64,000 nt of DNA from Streptomyces phaeoluteigriseus (GCF_001896135.2 NZ_MPOH02000011.1:1045584-1109583); one strand, 5' to 3'. Shown: positions 8,642 through 17,365, counted from the stretch's first letter. The notes: generated by a model from the sequence alone, not told the origin. Translations and numbers: made by a program.

Positions 8642-10267
8642 TCAGAAGTCCATGTCACCGCCCGGCATGCCGCCGCCGGCCGGGGCAGCGCCCGCCTTCT
8701 CCGGCTTGTCAGCGATGACGGCCTCGGTGGTGAGGAACAGCGCGGCGATCGACGCGGCGTTCTGCAGCGCGGAGCGCGTCACCTTCGCCGGGTCGATGAT
8801 GCCCTCGGCGATCATGTCGACGTACTCACCGGTCGCGGCGTTCAGGCCGTGGCCGACGGGCAGGTTGCGCACCTTCTCGACGATGACGCCACCCTCGAGA
8901 CCACCGTTGACGGCGATCTGCTTGAGCGGGGCCTCCAGGGCGAGCTTCACGGCGTTGGCGCCGGTCGCCTCGTCACCCTCGAGGTCGAGCTTCTCGAAGA
9001 CCGAGGTGGCCTGGAGCAGGGCCACGCCACCACCGGCGACGATGCCCTCCTCGACGGCCGCCTTCGCGTTGCGAACGGCGTCCTCGATGCGGTGCTTGCG
9101 CTCCTTGAGCTCCACCTCGGTGGCGGCGCCGGCCTTGATGACGGCCACGCCGCCGGCCAGCTTCGCCAGACGCTCCTGGAGCTTCTCGCGGTCGTAGTCC
9201 GAGTCGCTGTTCTCGATCTCGGCGCGGATCTGGTTGACCCGGCCCGCGACCTGCTCCGAGGAGCCGGACCCGTCGACGATGGTGGTCTCGTCCTTGGTGA
9301 TGACGACCTTGCGGGCCTTGCCGAGCAGGTCCAGGGAGGTGTTCTCGAGCTTGAGACCGACCTCCTCGGAGATGACCTCGCCACCGGTGAGGATGGCGAT
9401 GTCGTTCAGCATCGCCTTGCGGCGGTCGCCGAAGCCCGGGGCCTTGACCGCGACGGACTTGAAGGTGCCGCGGATCTTGTTGACGACCAGGGTCGACAGG
9501 GCCTCGCCCTCGACGTCCTCGGCGATGATCAGCAGCGGCTTGCCCGACTGCATGACCTTCTCCAGGAGCGGGAGCAGGTCCTTGACGTTGGCGATCTTGG
9601 AGTTCGCGATCAGGATGTACGGGTCGTCGAGGACGGCCTCCATACGCTCCATGTCGGTCGCGAAGTACGCCGAGATGTAGCCCTTGTCGAAGCGCATACC
9701 CTCGGTCAGCTCGAGTTCGAGACCGAAGGTCTGCGACTCCTCGACGGTGATGACGCCTTCCTTGCCGACCTTGTCCATGGCCTCGGCGATGAGCTCGCCG
9801 ATCTGGGTGTCGGCGGCGGAGATGGAGGCCGTCGAAGCGATCTGCTCCTTGGTCTCGACATCCTTCGCCTGCTCGAGGAGGGCGCCGGAGACGGCCTCGA
9901 CGGCCTTCTCGATGCCGCGCTTCAGAGCCATCGGGTTGGCGCCGGCCGCCACGTTGCGCAGGCCCTCGCGGACCAGCGCCTGGGCGAGGACGGTCGCGGT
10001 GGTCGTACCGTCACCGGCGACGTCGTCCGTCTTCTTGGCGACTTCCTTGACCAGCTCGGCGCCGATCTTCTCGTACGGGTCCTCGAGCTCGATCTCCTTG
10101 GCGATGGAGACACCATCGTTGGTGATCGTGGGGGCGCCCCACTTCTTCTCGAGGACGACGTTGCGGCCCTTGGGGCCGAGCGTCACCTTCACGGCGTCCG
10201 CGAGCTGGTTCATGCCGCGCTCGAGGCCGCGCCGCGCCTCCTCGTCGAACGCGATGATCTTGGCCAT
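8642..10267 (-). CDS. groEL: Chaperonin GroEL (60 kDa), stand-alone copy
   Basis: A 541-residue chaperonin monomer that forms the ATP-driven protein-folding ring. It is full length, with GDGTTT (residues 85-90) of the ATP site and a Gly/Met-rich tail, GGGMPGGDMDF. There is no groES beside it, so this corresponds to the orphan groEL of streptomycetes (GroEL2/HSP65 type), which uses GroES from elsewhere. GGAGGGA precedes the ATG. Its 150-base leader carries four CIRCE half-sites, predicting HrcA heat-shock control. A hairpin terminator follows. Confidence 0.97.
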   Translation of the reverse strand: MAKIIAFDEEARRGLERGMNQLADAVKVTLGPKGRNVVLEKKWGAPTITNDGVSIAKEIELEDPYEKIGAELVKEVAKKTDDVAGDGTTTATVLAQALVREGLRNVAAGANPMALKRGIEKAVEAVSGALLEQAKDVETKEQIASTASISAADTQIGELIAEAMDKVGKEGVITVEESQTFGLELELTEGMRFDKGYISAYFATDMERMEAVLDDPYILIANSKIANVKDLLPLLEKVMQSGKPLLIIAEDVEGEALSTLVVNKIRGTFKSVAVKAPGFGDRRKAMLNDIAILTGGEVISEEVGLKLENTSLDLLGKARKVVITKDETTIVDGSGSSEQVAGRVNQIRAEIENSDSDYDREKLQERLAKLAGGVAVIKAGAATEVELKERKHRIEDAVRNAKAAVEEGIVAGGGVALLQATSVFEKLDLEGDEATGANAVKLALEAPLKQIAVNGGLEGGVIVEKVRNLPVGHGLNAATGEYVDMIAEGIIDPAKVTRSALQNAASIAALFLTTEAVIADKPEKAGAAPAGGGMPGGDMDF

Positions 10268-10394
10268 GTGAAGTGGTCCCTCCAGGACTGGGGGTGATTC
10301 CTTCGGACCGCGCCCGCGCCCGCGACGGACGGCTCGCCTGCCCTGTGGTTCCTTGCCCCACCTGGCCTGCGGGCCTCACCGACCCGGTCCTTCG

Positions 10395-10421
10395 TTGTCA
10401 CTCTCACCATCAGAGTGCTAA
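10395..10421. promoter_or_regulatory. CIRCE element 1 (HrcA operator)
   Basis: TTGTCACTC-N9-GAGTGCTAA at 10395-10421 matches the CIRCE consensus TTAGCACTC-N9-GAGTGCTAA with two mismatches in the left arm. It lies about 130-155 bases upstream of groEL. The HrcA role is from established knowledge of groE control in Gram-positive bacteria. Confidence 0.8.
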
Positions 10422-10430
10422 CGCCAATGA

Positions 10431-10457
10431 TTAGCACTCGACCCGTCCGAGTGCAAG
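10431..10457. promoter_or_regulatory. CIRCE element 2 (HrcA operator)
   Basis: TTAGCACTC-N9-GAGTGCAAG at 10431-10457 has a perfect left arm and two mismatches in the right arm. It lies nine bases from element 1, so all four half-sites (10395, 10413, 10431, 10449) repeat with an exact 18-bp period. Confidence 0.8.
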
Positions 10458-10587
10458 GTGCGCCCGCGCAGCGGGCTCGTCGAGGCGTGGTGGTCGGGCG
10501 ACGGGCGGGCGCGGGCCGATCCGCAGGATCCGCAGGTGAACGCAGGGCCACGCGGGCCGAGCGGGCCGCGCGAGGCACCACGGGTGA

Positions 10588-10705
10588 CGGAGGAAGACGG
10601 CGGACGACTCCGAACGACTGCGGACGACGGAGGACGACGGAGGACGACGGAAGACGACGGAGGACGACTCCGAACGACTGCGGACGACTGCGGACGACTG
10701 CGGAC
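10588..10705 (+). repeat. 10-bp-period array between groEL and cold-shock gene
   Basis: About eleven units of a degenerate decamer (AGGACGACGG, CGGACGACTG, CGGACGACTC, CGAACGACTG) run in register. A longer block, CGGACGACTCCGAACGACTG, occurs at 10601 and again, one base varied, at 10661, exactly 60 bases apart. It shifts between frames and has no start, so it is non-coding. Confidence 0.8.
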
Positions 10706-10709
10706 ATGG

Positions 10710-10744
10710 CGAAGGGCCCGCACCCAGGAGGTGCGAGCCCTTCG
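10710..10744 (-). terminator. Terminator after cold-shock gene
   Basis: CGAAGGGCCCGCACC (10710-10724) and GGTGCGAGCCCTTCG (10730-10744) form a long stem with a six-base loop, 41 bases past the cold-shock stop. Confidence 0.85.
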
Positions 10745-10785
10745 CGGACAGAACAGAAGAACGTCGCTGCAAGTCGGCGCGTGCT

Positions 10786-10992
10786 TCAGCCGGTCGCGAG
10801 CCGGACCATGTCCGCCTGCGGCCCCTTCTGACCCTGCGAGATCTCGAAATCGACCCGCTGGCCCTCTTCCAGGGTGCGGTATCCGTCCATCTGGATCGCG
10901 CTGTAGTGGACGAAAACATCCGCACCACCGTCGACCGCGATGAAGCCGTACCCCTTCTCCGCGTTGAACCACTTGACGGTGCCCTGAGCCAT
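10786..10992 (-). CDS. Cold-shock protein, CspA family
   Basis: A 68-residue single cold-shock domain, an RNA/ssDNA-binding beta barrel that melts RNA structure. Both RNP motifs are present: KGYGFIAV (RNP1) and VFVHYSAI (RNP2), with the typical start MAQGTVKWFN. The start at 10992 is chosen over 11022 because GGGGAG lies six to eleven bases upstream and conservation begins there. A long AT-richer leader (10993 to about 11300) could act as a cold-responsive 5' UTR, but no defined structure was recognised. Monocistronic, with its own terminator. Confidence 0.95.
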   Translation of the reverse strand: MAQGTVKWFNAEKGYGFIAVDGGADVFVHYSAIQMDGYRTLEEGQRVDFEISQGQKGPQADMVRLATG

Positions 10993-11022
10993 GCCTAACT
11001 CCCCTATTACTGGCCCTTGCAC

Positions 11023-11349
11023 AGACCCGCACTTCGCGGATCCGGGTCAGACCTCACCCCCCAAGTTCGTTGGGGGCGTGCGCCGGAACGCGTCGACCGC
11101 GGCCGAATGTATCTGTCCAACTGCCGTCTGCAACAGGTCAATCGGACGAGAATTCTGGACGCGAACGGTCCGGAGAAGAGTGAGGATTCACCCGAGTTCA
11201 GGGCAAGTCGGGCCCCACAAAGGGAATGAAAGGCGCAAAACACATGCACACTTTGGCTACTTCTCATCGCCCGCAACGGCGGAACTCATATGCGGCCGGC
11301 ATGCAATGGGCGACGCGTTCCCCAACTGTACCGCGCTCAACCACACTGA
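11023..11349. other. Intergenic stretch, no gene recognised
   Basis: About 330 bases between the cold-shock start and the thrC-operon terminator, noticeably less G+C rich than its surroundings. It holds a short CCCCCAACGAACTTGGGGG-type hairpin near 11060. Plus-strand frames from 11226 (KGAKHMHTLATSH...) run into the terminator hairpin and show no family resemblance. Most likely promoter and leader of the cold-shock gene. Confidence 0.5.
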
Positions 11350-11384
11350 ATTGCCCCCTCCGCTTCTCTCACGGAGGGGGCAAT
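11350..11384 (-). terminator. Terminator of the thrC operon
   Basis: ATTGCCCCCTCCG (11350-11362) and CGGAGGGGGCAAT (11372-11384) form a perfect 13-bp stem with a nine-base loop, 85 bases after the MoaD-like gene. It could also work from the other strand. Confidence 0.85.
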
Positions 11385-11468
11385 TATCCATTAGCGGCTC
11401 CGCCGCGGGGATGAACTCTCGGTAATTACCGTTACCGACGGTTACTACCGGCGGGTACTGAACACCGG

Positions 11469-11744
11469 TCAGCCTCCGGCCACGGCCGGGATGATGGAGA
11501 CGCCGGCGCCGTCGGGGGTCGCCGTCTCCAGCCCCTTCTCGAAGCGGACGTCGTCGTCGTTGACGTACACGTTGACGAACCGGCGCAGCTTGCCCTGGTC
11601 GTCGAGAACGCGCGCGGCGATGCCCGTGTGGTTCTTCTCCAGGTCGGCGATGATCTCGCCGAGGGTCGTGCCCTCGGCCGGGACCTCGGCCTTGCCACCG
11701 GTGTAGGTGCGCAGGATGGTCGGGATGCGGACGGTCACGCTCAT
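11469..11744 (-). CDS. MoaD/ThiS-family sulfur carrier (CysO-like)
   Basis: A 91-residue ubiquitin-fold protein ending in the diglycine IIPAVAGG, which is adenylated and thiocarboxylated in sulfur carriers. It begins MSVTVRIPTILRTYTGG and is closest in pattern to actinobacterial CysO-type carriers, which donate sulfide for cysteine synthesis; a molybdopterin role is less likely because no moa genes are near. Its ATG overlaps the thrC stop by four bases (ATGA), so the two are translationally coupled. Pairing with threonine synthase is common in actinomycetes, but the biochemical link is not established by sequence. Confidence 0.85.
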   Translation of the reverse strand: MSVTVRIPTILRTYTGGKAEVPAEGTTLGEIIADLEKNHTGIAARVLDDQGKLRRFVNVYVNDDDVRFEKGLETATPDGAGVSIIPAVAGG

Positions 11745-13024
11745 GCGAGGCCAGCCTCTCGGAAGGAGTCCAGGTTCGGACGGATGGTGGCGGTGAGGCC
11801 GGTACCGGCCACCGCGTCGAGGGTCTTGAGGCCGTCCCCGGTGTTGAGCACGACCGTGGTCTTCGTCGGGTCGAGGAGACCGTTCTCGATCAGCTTCCTC
11901 GTCACACCCACCGTCACGCCACCGGCGGTCTCCGCGAAGATGCCCTCGGTCCGCGCCAGCAGCTTGATCGCGTCGACCACCTGCTCGTCGTTCACGTCCT
12001 CCACCGCCCCACCGGTACGGCGCGCGATGTCCAGGACGTACGGCCCGTCCGCAGGGTTGCCGATGGCGAGGGACTTGGCGATGGTGTTCGGCTTCTGCGG
12101 CCGGACGACCTCGTGGCCGGCCTTGTAGGCGACGGACACCGGCGAGCAGCCCTCGGCCTGCGCACCGAAGATCTTGTACGGCCTGTCCTCGACGAGACCG
12201 AGCTTGATCAGCTCCTGGAGCCCCTTGTCGATCTTCGTGAGCTGCGAGCCGGAGGCGATCGGCACGACGAGCTGGTCGGGCAGCCGCCAGCCGAGCTGCT
12301 CGCAGATCTCGTACGCCAGCGTCTTTGAGCCCTCTGCGTAGTACGGCCGCAGGTTGACGTTGACGAAGCCCCAGCCCTCGCCGGCCGGGTCGCCGATCAG
12401 CTCGGAGCAGAAGCGGTTCACGTCGTCGTAGTTGCCCTCGATGCCGACGAGTTCGCCGCCGTAGATCGCGGCCATGACGATCTTGCCCTGCTCCAGGTCG
12501 TGCGGGATGAACACGCAGGAGCGGAAGCCGGCGCGGGCGGCCGCGGCGCCGACGGCACCGGCCAGGTTGCCCGTGGACGAGCAGGAGAGGGTCGTGAAGC
12601 CGAAGGCGCGCGCGGCCTCGATGGCCTGGGCGACGACGCGGTCCTTGAAGGAGTGCGTCGGGTTGCCGGAGTCGTCCTTGACGAACAGCTTGCCGGGGTC
12701 GACGCCCAGCTCACGGGCCAGGTTGTCGGCCTGGACGAGCTTGGTCCAGCCGGGGTTGATGTTCGGCTTCTCCGCCACGTCGGCCGGGACGGGCAGCAGC
12801 GGCGCATAGCGCCAGATGTTCGCGGGGCCCGCCTCGATGCGCTTGCGCAGCTCCTCGGTGTCGTAGGCCGAGAAGTCGTAGGCGATCTCGAGCGGGCCGA
12901 AACACTCTTCGCAGGCGAAGACCGGGCCGAGCGGCACGCGGTGTCCGCACTCGCGGCAGGAGAGCGCCGCGGCGGGACCGAGGTCGACGGAGTCTGTGGT
13001 GCTTGCAACTGTCTGCGCAGCCAT
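11741..13024 (-). CDS. thrC: Threonine synthase
   Basis: A 427-residue PLP enzyme that converts O-phosphohomoserine to threonine. The PLP lysine is Lys127 in GNPTHSFKDRV, the phosphate cup is SCSSTGNLAGA, and the C-terminus has VLNTGDGLKTLDAV. Residues 21-45 carry a rubredoxin-like Cys4 site (LSCRECGHRV, FACEECFGP), typical of this actinobacterial class. GAGGAAGG lies upstream of ATG 13024. It heads a two-gene operon with the sulfur carrier. An inverted repeat, CTCACG-N11-CGTGAG, lies at about 13054-13076 in the leader. Confidence 0.95.
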   Translation of the reverse strand: MAAQTVASTTDSVDLGPAAALSCRECGHRVPLGPVFACEECFGPLEIAYDFSAYDTEELRKRIEAGPANIWRYAPLLPVPADVAEKPNINPGWTKLVQADNLARELGVDPGKLFVKDDSGNPTHSFKDRVVAQAIEAARAFGFTTLSCSSTGNLAGAVGAAAARAGFRSCVFIPHDLEQGKIVMAAIYGGELVGIEGNYDDVNRFCSELIGDPAGEGWGFVNVNLRPYYAEGSKTLAYEICEQLGWRLPDQLVVPIASGSQLTKIDKGLQELIKLGLVEDRPYKIFGAQAEGCSPVSVAYKAGHEVVRPQKPNTIAKSLAIGNPADGPYVLDIARRTGGAVEDVNDEQVVDAIKLLARTEGIFAETAGGVTVGVTRKLIENGLLDPTKTTVVLNTGDGLKTLDAVAGTGLTATIRPNLDSFREAGLA

Positions 13025-13363
13025 GTGAGGCGAGGCCCTTCCTCATCTTCCTCACGACGCATCTCGCCGTGAGACGGATTTGGCACCTTCCCTAGCCGGG
13101 AGCCTCGCCACAACGACGTGACAAGACCGGCTGGAGGGTTGCCGGGGCTTCATCGGGCCGTATCCCTCTGCCCCTCTGGATGAGCGGTATGAAGTTGTCA
13201 GTGGTGGAACAGCGGCGACCTCGGACATGCGATGGTCATCCGCGTTGTTCAAGACTGTAACCGAAGGCCAGGACAGTTGAGATAGACGTCCGAACCGCGA
13301 GATGGATCACACCGTCACCCCCCGTGCACCTGGTGTGATCACGACAGTGAGGAGCCGCAGACC
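13025..13363. promoter_or_regulatory. Divergent promoter region thrC / gpgS
   Basis: About 340 bases between two divergent starts. It holds the thrC leader hairpin near 13060 and an AT-richer patch near 13240-13280 (GTTGTTCAAGACTGTAACCG), where promoters are most likely. No ORF or RNA gene was recognised. Confidence 0.45.
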
Positions 13364-14335
13364 GTGCTGAAAGAAGCTGAAGCCTGGCTGGCCACCCGCT
13401 CCTGGTCCGTGACCGACCGCCCGTTGCACCGCATCCTGGCCGCGAAACGTGCCTCGGGTCAGACGGTCTCCGTGGTGCTGCCCGCCCTGAACGAACAGGA
13501 GACGGTCGGTGACATCGTCGCGGTCATCCGCCACGACCTGATGCAGCAGGTCCCGCTGGTCGACGAGATCGTCGTCGTCGACTCGGGCTCCACGGACCGT
13601 ACGTCCGAGGTCGCCGCGGCGGCCGGGGCACGGGTCGTGCACCGCGACGACATCCTCCCCCGGATACCGGCCGTGCCCGGCAAGGGCGAGGTGCTGTGGC
13701 GGTCGTTGCTCGTCACGACCGGGGACATCGTCTGTTTCATCGACGCCGACCTCAAGGAGTTCTCCTCCGACTTCGTCTCCGGCATCGTGGGCCCGCTGCT
13801 CACCGACCCCGGGGTGGATCTGGTCAAGGCCATGTACGACCGCCCGCTGGGCGCCGAGGCGAACTCGTTCGCCTCCGGCAGGACCGCGGGCCAGGGCGGC
13901 CGGGTCACCGAACTCATGGCCCGCCCGCTGCTCAACATGCACTGGCCGCAGCTGGCCGGCTTCGTGCAGCCGCTCGGCGGCGAGTACGCGGCCCGGCGCA
14001 GCCTGCTGGAACAGCTCCCGTTCCCCGTCGGCTACGGCGTGGAGCTGGGCATGCTGGTCGACGCCCTGCACCTGGTGGGCCTGGACGCCCTCGCCCAGGT
14101 CGACGTCGGGGTGCGCAAGCACCGCCACCAGGACGGGCAGGCGCTCGGCCGGATGGCGGCGGCGATCTACCGCACCGCGCAGCTCCGGCTGGCCCGCGGG
14201 CACATGATCCGCCCCGTCCTCACCCAGTTCGAGCGGAGCACGGACGGCTTCGAGCCGCGCACCTACTCCGTGGACACCGAGGAACGTCCGCCGATGGCGG
14301 AGATCGCGGAGTACGCGGAACGCAAGGTCGCGTAG
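13364..14335 (+). CDS. gpgS: Glucosyl-3-phosphoglycerate synthase, GT-A/GT81 type
   Basis: A 323-residue GT-A glycosyltransferase. VSVVLPALNEQETVGDIVAV is the nucleotide-sugar strand, VDSGSTDRT and FIDADLKEF (DXD) bind nucleotide and metal, and QPLGGEYAARRSLLEQLPF with KHRHQDGQALGRMA match the glucosyl-3-phosphoglycerate synthase group, which makes the precursor of glucosylglycerate and methylglucose polysaccharides. GTG 13364 follows TGAGGAGC by nine bases. It precedes otsA by 148 bases, giving a compatible-solute neighbourhood. Exact donor and acceptor are inferred from family. Confidence 0.8.
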   Translation: MLKEAEAWLATRSWSVTDRPLHRILAAKRASGQTVSVVLPALNEQETVGDIVAVIRHDLMQQVPLVDEIVVVDSGSTDRTSEVAAAAGARVVHRDDILPRIPAVPGKGEVLWRSLLVTTGDIVCFIDADLKEFSSDFVSGIVGPLLTDPGVDLVKAMYDRPLGAEANSFASGRTAGQGGRVTELMARPLLNMHWPQLAGFVQPLGGEYAARRSLLEQLPFPVGYGVELGMLVDALHLVGLDALAQVDVGVRKHRHQDGQALGRMAAAIYRTAQLRLARGHMIRPVLTQFERSTDGFEPRTYSVDTEERPPMAEIAEYAERKVA

Positions 14336-14470
14336 CGGGCGGGCCGTGCGCGGCGCCGCGTGCCGGCACACCGCGTGGGGCGGCGCGCAACACGGTCCGG
14401 GCGCCGTATACGGCCGGATATGACCCGGCCACGGACCGCATCCGTACGTTTGAGCGTTTCCGGACCGGGC

Positions 14471-14476
14471 TAGGTT
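14471..14476 (+). promoter_or_regulatory. -10 box of leaderless otsA
   Basis: TAGGTT lies seven bases before ATG 14484, with a TTGAGC-like -35 near 14450. No Shine-Dalgarno is present, so transcription probably begins at the ATG. Confidence 0.5.
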
Positions 14477-14483
14477 GTGGCGT

Positions 14484-15890
14484 ATGTCTTCCACGCGTGA
14501 TGCTGCTGCTCAGGGTGCTCAGGTGCTGGTCGCGTCCAACCGCGGCCCGGTCTCCTACGAGGTGCGCGAGGACGGTTCGCTGCACGCCAAGCGGGGCGGC
14601 GGCGGACTGGTCTCGGGCCTGTCGGCGATCGGTCCGGACGCGGACGCCCTGTGGGTGTGCTCGGCGCTGACCGACGGCGACCGCGAGGCGGTGCGGCGCG
14701 GGGTCGGCGAGGACGGCGTCCGGATGCTCGACATCCCGGCCGACGTGCACGCCGACGCGTACAACGGCGTCGCCAACTCCGTGCTCTGGTTCATCCACCA
14801 CCTGCTGTACCAGACCCCGCTGGAGCCGGTCTTCGACGCGGAGTTCCGGCGCCAGTGGGCGTCGTACGAGACCTACAACCACGCGTTCGCGGAGGCGCTG
14901 GCCGAGGAGGCGGCGGAGGGCGCGGCGGTCCTCGTGCAGGACTACCACCTGTGTCTGGTCCCCGGCATGCTCCGCGAGCTGCGCCCCGACCTGCGCATCG
15001 GCCACTTCTCGCACACGCCGTGGGCGCCGGTGGACTACTTCGCGCTGCTCCCCACGGACATCCGCGCGCAACTGCTGCGCGGCATGCTCGGCGCGGATCG
15101 GCTCGGCTTCCTGACCAGGCGCTGGGCGGACGCGTTCACCGCCTGCTGCACGGAGTTCGTGGGCGGCCTGGGCAGCACCGAGATCGGCGTCCACGGCCTC
15201 GGCGCCGACGCCGACTTCCTGCGCGCCCGCTCCCACGAGTCCGACGTCGAGGAGCGCATCGCCGCCCTCCGCGAGGAGATCGGCGAGGGCCGCAGAACCA
15301 TCGTGCGCGTCGACCGGACCGAGCTGTCGAAGAATATCGTGCGCGGTCTGCTCGCCTACCGGCAGCTCCTCGACGACCGCCCCGAGTGGCGCGAACGCGT
15401 CGTCCACGTGGCGTTCGCCTACCCCTCCCGCCAGGACCTCGCCGTCTACCGCGACTACACGGCCGAGGTGCAGCGCGTCGCGGGGGAGATCAACGAGCGG
15501 TACGGCACACCCGGCTGGACCCCGGTCGTCCTGCACGTCAAGGACGACTTCGCCCGCTCCCTGGCCGCGTACCGCCTCGCCGACGTGGCCCTGGTCAACC
15601 CCGTCCGGGACGGCATGAACCTGGTCGCCAAGGAGGTCCCGGTCGTCTCCGACCAGGGCTGCGCGCTGGTGCTGTCTCGGGAGGCCGGGGCGTACTGGGA
15701 GCTGGGCGAGGACGCCATCGTGGTCAACCCCTACGACGTCCTGGAGACCGCCCGCGCCCTCCACGAGGCGCTCACCATGGCACCGGAGGAGCGGGCGGCG
15801 CGCGCCAAGAGGCTCACGGAGGCCGCGACCGCGCTGCCCCCGGCCCGGTGGTTCCTGGAGCAGCTACAGGCCCTCCAGGCCCTCCGGTGA
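14484..15890 (+). CDS. otsA: Trehalose-6-phosphate synthase
   Basis: A 468-residue GT20 enzyme joining UDP-(or GDP-)glucose and glucose-6-phosphate. Motifs seen: VLVASNRGPVSYEV, NSVLWFIHHLLYQ, VLVQDYHLCLVPGMLRELRPD, FSHTPWAPVDYF, VDRTELSKNIVRGLLAYRQL and NPVRDGMNLVAKEV with the sugar-nucleotide site. The start at 14484 is chosen over GTG 14475 because of the -10 box seven bases upstream. otsB lies 460 bases downstream on the opposite strand, so the two are not one operon. Confidence 0.95.
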   Translation: MSSTRDAAAQGAQVLVASNRGPVSYEVREDGSLHAKRGGGGLVSGLSAIGPDADALWVCSALTDGDREAVRRGVGEDGVRMLDIPADVHADAYNGVANSVLWFIHHLLYQTPLEPVFDAEFRRQWASYETYNHAFAEALAEEAAEGAAVLVQDYHLCLVPGMLRELRPDLRIGHFSHTPWAPVDYFALLPTDIRAQLLRGMLGADRLGFLTRRWADAFTACCTEFVGGLGSTEIGVHGLGADADFLRARSHESDVEERIAALREEIGEGRRTIVRVDRTELSKNIVRGLLAYRQLLDDRPEWRERVVHVAFAYPSRQDLAVYRDYTAEVQRVAGEINERYGTPGWTPVVLHVKDDFARSLAAYRLADVALVNPVRDGMNLVAKEVPVVSDQGCALVLSREAGAYWELGEDAIVVNPYDVLETARALHEALTMAPEERAARAKRLTEAATALPPARWFLEQLQALQALR

Positions 15891-16351
15891 AACTGACCGA
15901 CGAGCCCCCGCAGCCCCCACCACCCCACGTGCGGGCACCCCAGATCCCCGGCGCGACTGACCGAGGAGCGCCCACAGGCCATGCAAACCCGCCGGCCGTT
16001 CTCCACGGAGGACGCGTCGGCTTCTCCCCACCGCCACCACCAGCCGACCCTCAGGGCCCCGGCCCAACTGACCGACGGGCGCCCACAGGTCACCCAATCC
16101 CGCCGGGACCCCTGCCACCCCCAGCCGAGACCCCAGGCCCCCAACCCAACGAACCCGGCGGTCCGACACCACCTGCCCACACCACCGGCCCAACTGGCCA
16201 GCGAGCGCCCACAAACCCCACCACCCCCGACGGGACCGGCCGACCCGCGGCTCAGCAAGAACCCGGCGCATCACGACGAGCCCGCGCACGCCAAGGGCAA
16301 GACCGGCATCCCCGCCGGACCGTCAACGCCAGCCATCCCACCGCATACCCG
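15891..16351. repeat. Proline-codon-like C-rich spacer with degenerate repeats
   Basis: A 460-base strand-skewed (C-rich on +) spacer between convergent otsA and otsB. A motif like AACTGACCGACGRGCGCCCACAG recurs near 15889, 15952, 16069 and 16190 with decreasing identity. Frames are open on both strands only because of composition (proline-rich on one strand, Trp/Gly-rich on the other) and none has a ribosome site or family match. Confidence 0.55.
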
Positions 16352-17214
16352 TCACCCCAGCCGACCCGACAGCGCCCGCAACAGCCCTACGACCCCCGCG
16401 GGACCGTCGACGACCAGGTCCGCGCGGGCCGACAGCTCGGTCACCTCGGAGCTGCCGCTGGCCACCAGCAGACCGGGTACGCCGTCGGAGCGGAGCTTCT
16501 CCACGGCGGCGAAGGCGGGCAGGTCACCGAGGTCGTCACCGGCGTAGAGCACCGCCTCGGCGCCGATCTCACGGACGTACTCCGTCAGGGCCACGCCCTT
16601 GTCCACGCCGGGCGGCCGCAGCTCCAGCACCATCCGGCCCGGCTCGACGATCAGCCCGTGCCGGGATGCGAGGTCGGCGAGCGGCCGGCGCAGCGCCTCG
16701 AACGCGGCCTGCGGGTCCGCCGCCCGGCGCGTGTGCACGGCGACGGCCCGCCCCTTCTCCTCGACCCAGGTCCCCGGCCCCGCCCCGGCAGCCTCCAGCA
16801 CGGCGGGCAGTTCCGCCCGTACGGCCGCGACACCCGGGTGCGGGGCGGGCGCGGAAACGGTCCCGGTGCGGGCGTCCCACCGCTCGGCCCCGTAATGCCC
16901 GAGCACTGCGAGCCGCTCCAGCCCCGCCACCCCGGCGAAGCCCCCGTTCCGCACGGCCACCGCGGCGGGCCGGCCGGTCACCACGGCGACGGAGGCCACC
17001 TTCGGCGCCAGCCGCGCAAGCACGGGCAGAGCATCCGGATGCGCCCGGGCGTCCTCCGGATTCTCCACGATCGGCGCGAGCGTCCCGTCGAAGTCGAGCC
17101 CGACGAGGGTGCCGCCCGGCTTGGCCAGGATCGCGGCGAGCGCCTCGCGGCCGTGGGGGGGTGGTGGGGGTGGGGGAGGTGAGGGTCCGTGGGGTGCGTC
17201 TCGTAGGTGCCCAT
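16352..17214 (-). CDS. otsB: Trehalose-6-phosphate phosphatase, N-terminal frameshift
   Basis: A HAD-fold phosphatase releasing trehalose. Visible: motif I DFDGTLAPIVENPEDA, VVTGRPAAVAV, the cap region, PPGVDKGVALTEYV and motif IV LYAGDDLGDLPAF. The natural start appears to be ATG 17214 (MGTYETHPTDPHLPHP), but that frame breaks in a run of seven G on the + strand (17155-17161); one extra base makes a clean 287-residue protein. Without it the frame opens only at 17392, adding about 80 unrelated residues. I take the run as one base short. The catalytic domain itself is intact. Confidence 0.85.
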
Positions 17215-17274
17215 ACCGCTGACCATAGCCAACGCCGGTACCTGTCGGCCCGGCCGGCCGCACCCGGCCCATCC

Positions 17275-17365
17275 GGGGGGGGCACCCCCTCCGGGGGAGT
17301 TCGAGGACGAGGCCCCTTAAGGGCCGACAGCGGGGCTCTGGGGGCGCAGCCCCCGGGACGGCACC
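17275..17365. repeat. Palindromic dispersed-repeat-like sequence
   Basis: GGGGGGGCACCCCCTCCGGGGG followed by CTGGGGGCGCAGCCCCCGG forms nested hairpins in the gap upstream of otsB. The second part resembles palindromes scattered through Streptomyces genomes (from memory). It may also stop transcription from the DUF3263 gene. Confidence 0.5.

Noticed and set aside
8390..10297. 635-residue plus-strand frame through groEL
   Set aside because: It is antisense to groEL, rich in Val/Gly/Asp from the complement of GroEL codons, with no ribosome site or family pattern.
10588..10705. CRISPR array
   Set aside because: Units are 10 bp without spacers and without cas genes; it is a simple tandem array.
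11226..11414. 62-residue plus-strand ORF near the thrC terminator
   Set aside because: It runs through the terminator hairpin and a dispersed palindrome and has no clear family pattern.
14651..17182. 843-residue plus-strand frame across otsA and the spacer
   Set aside because: Arg/Pro/Gly-rich shadow in the wrong frame of otsA, then the C-rich spacer and the antisense of otsB.
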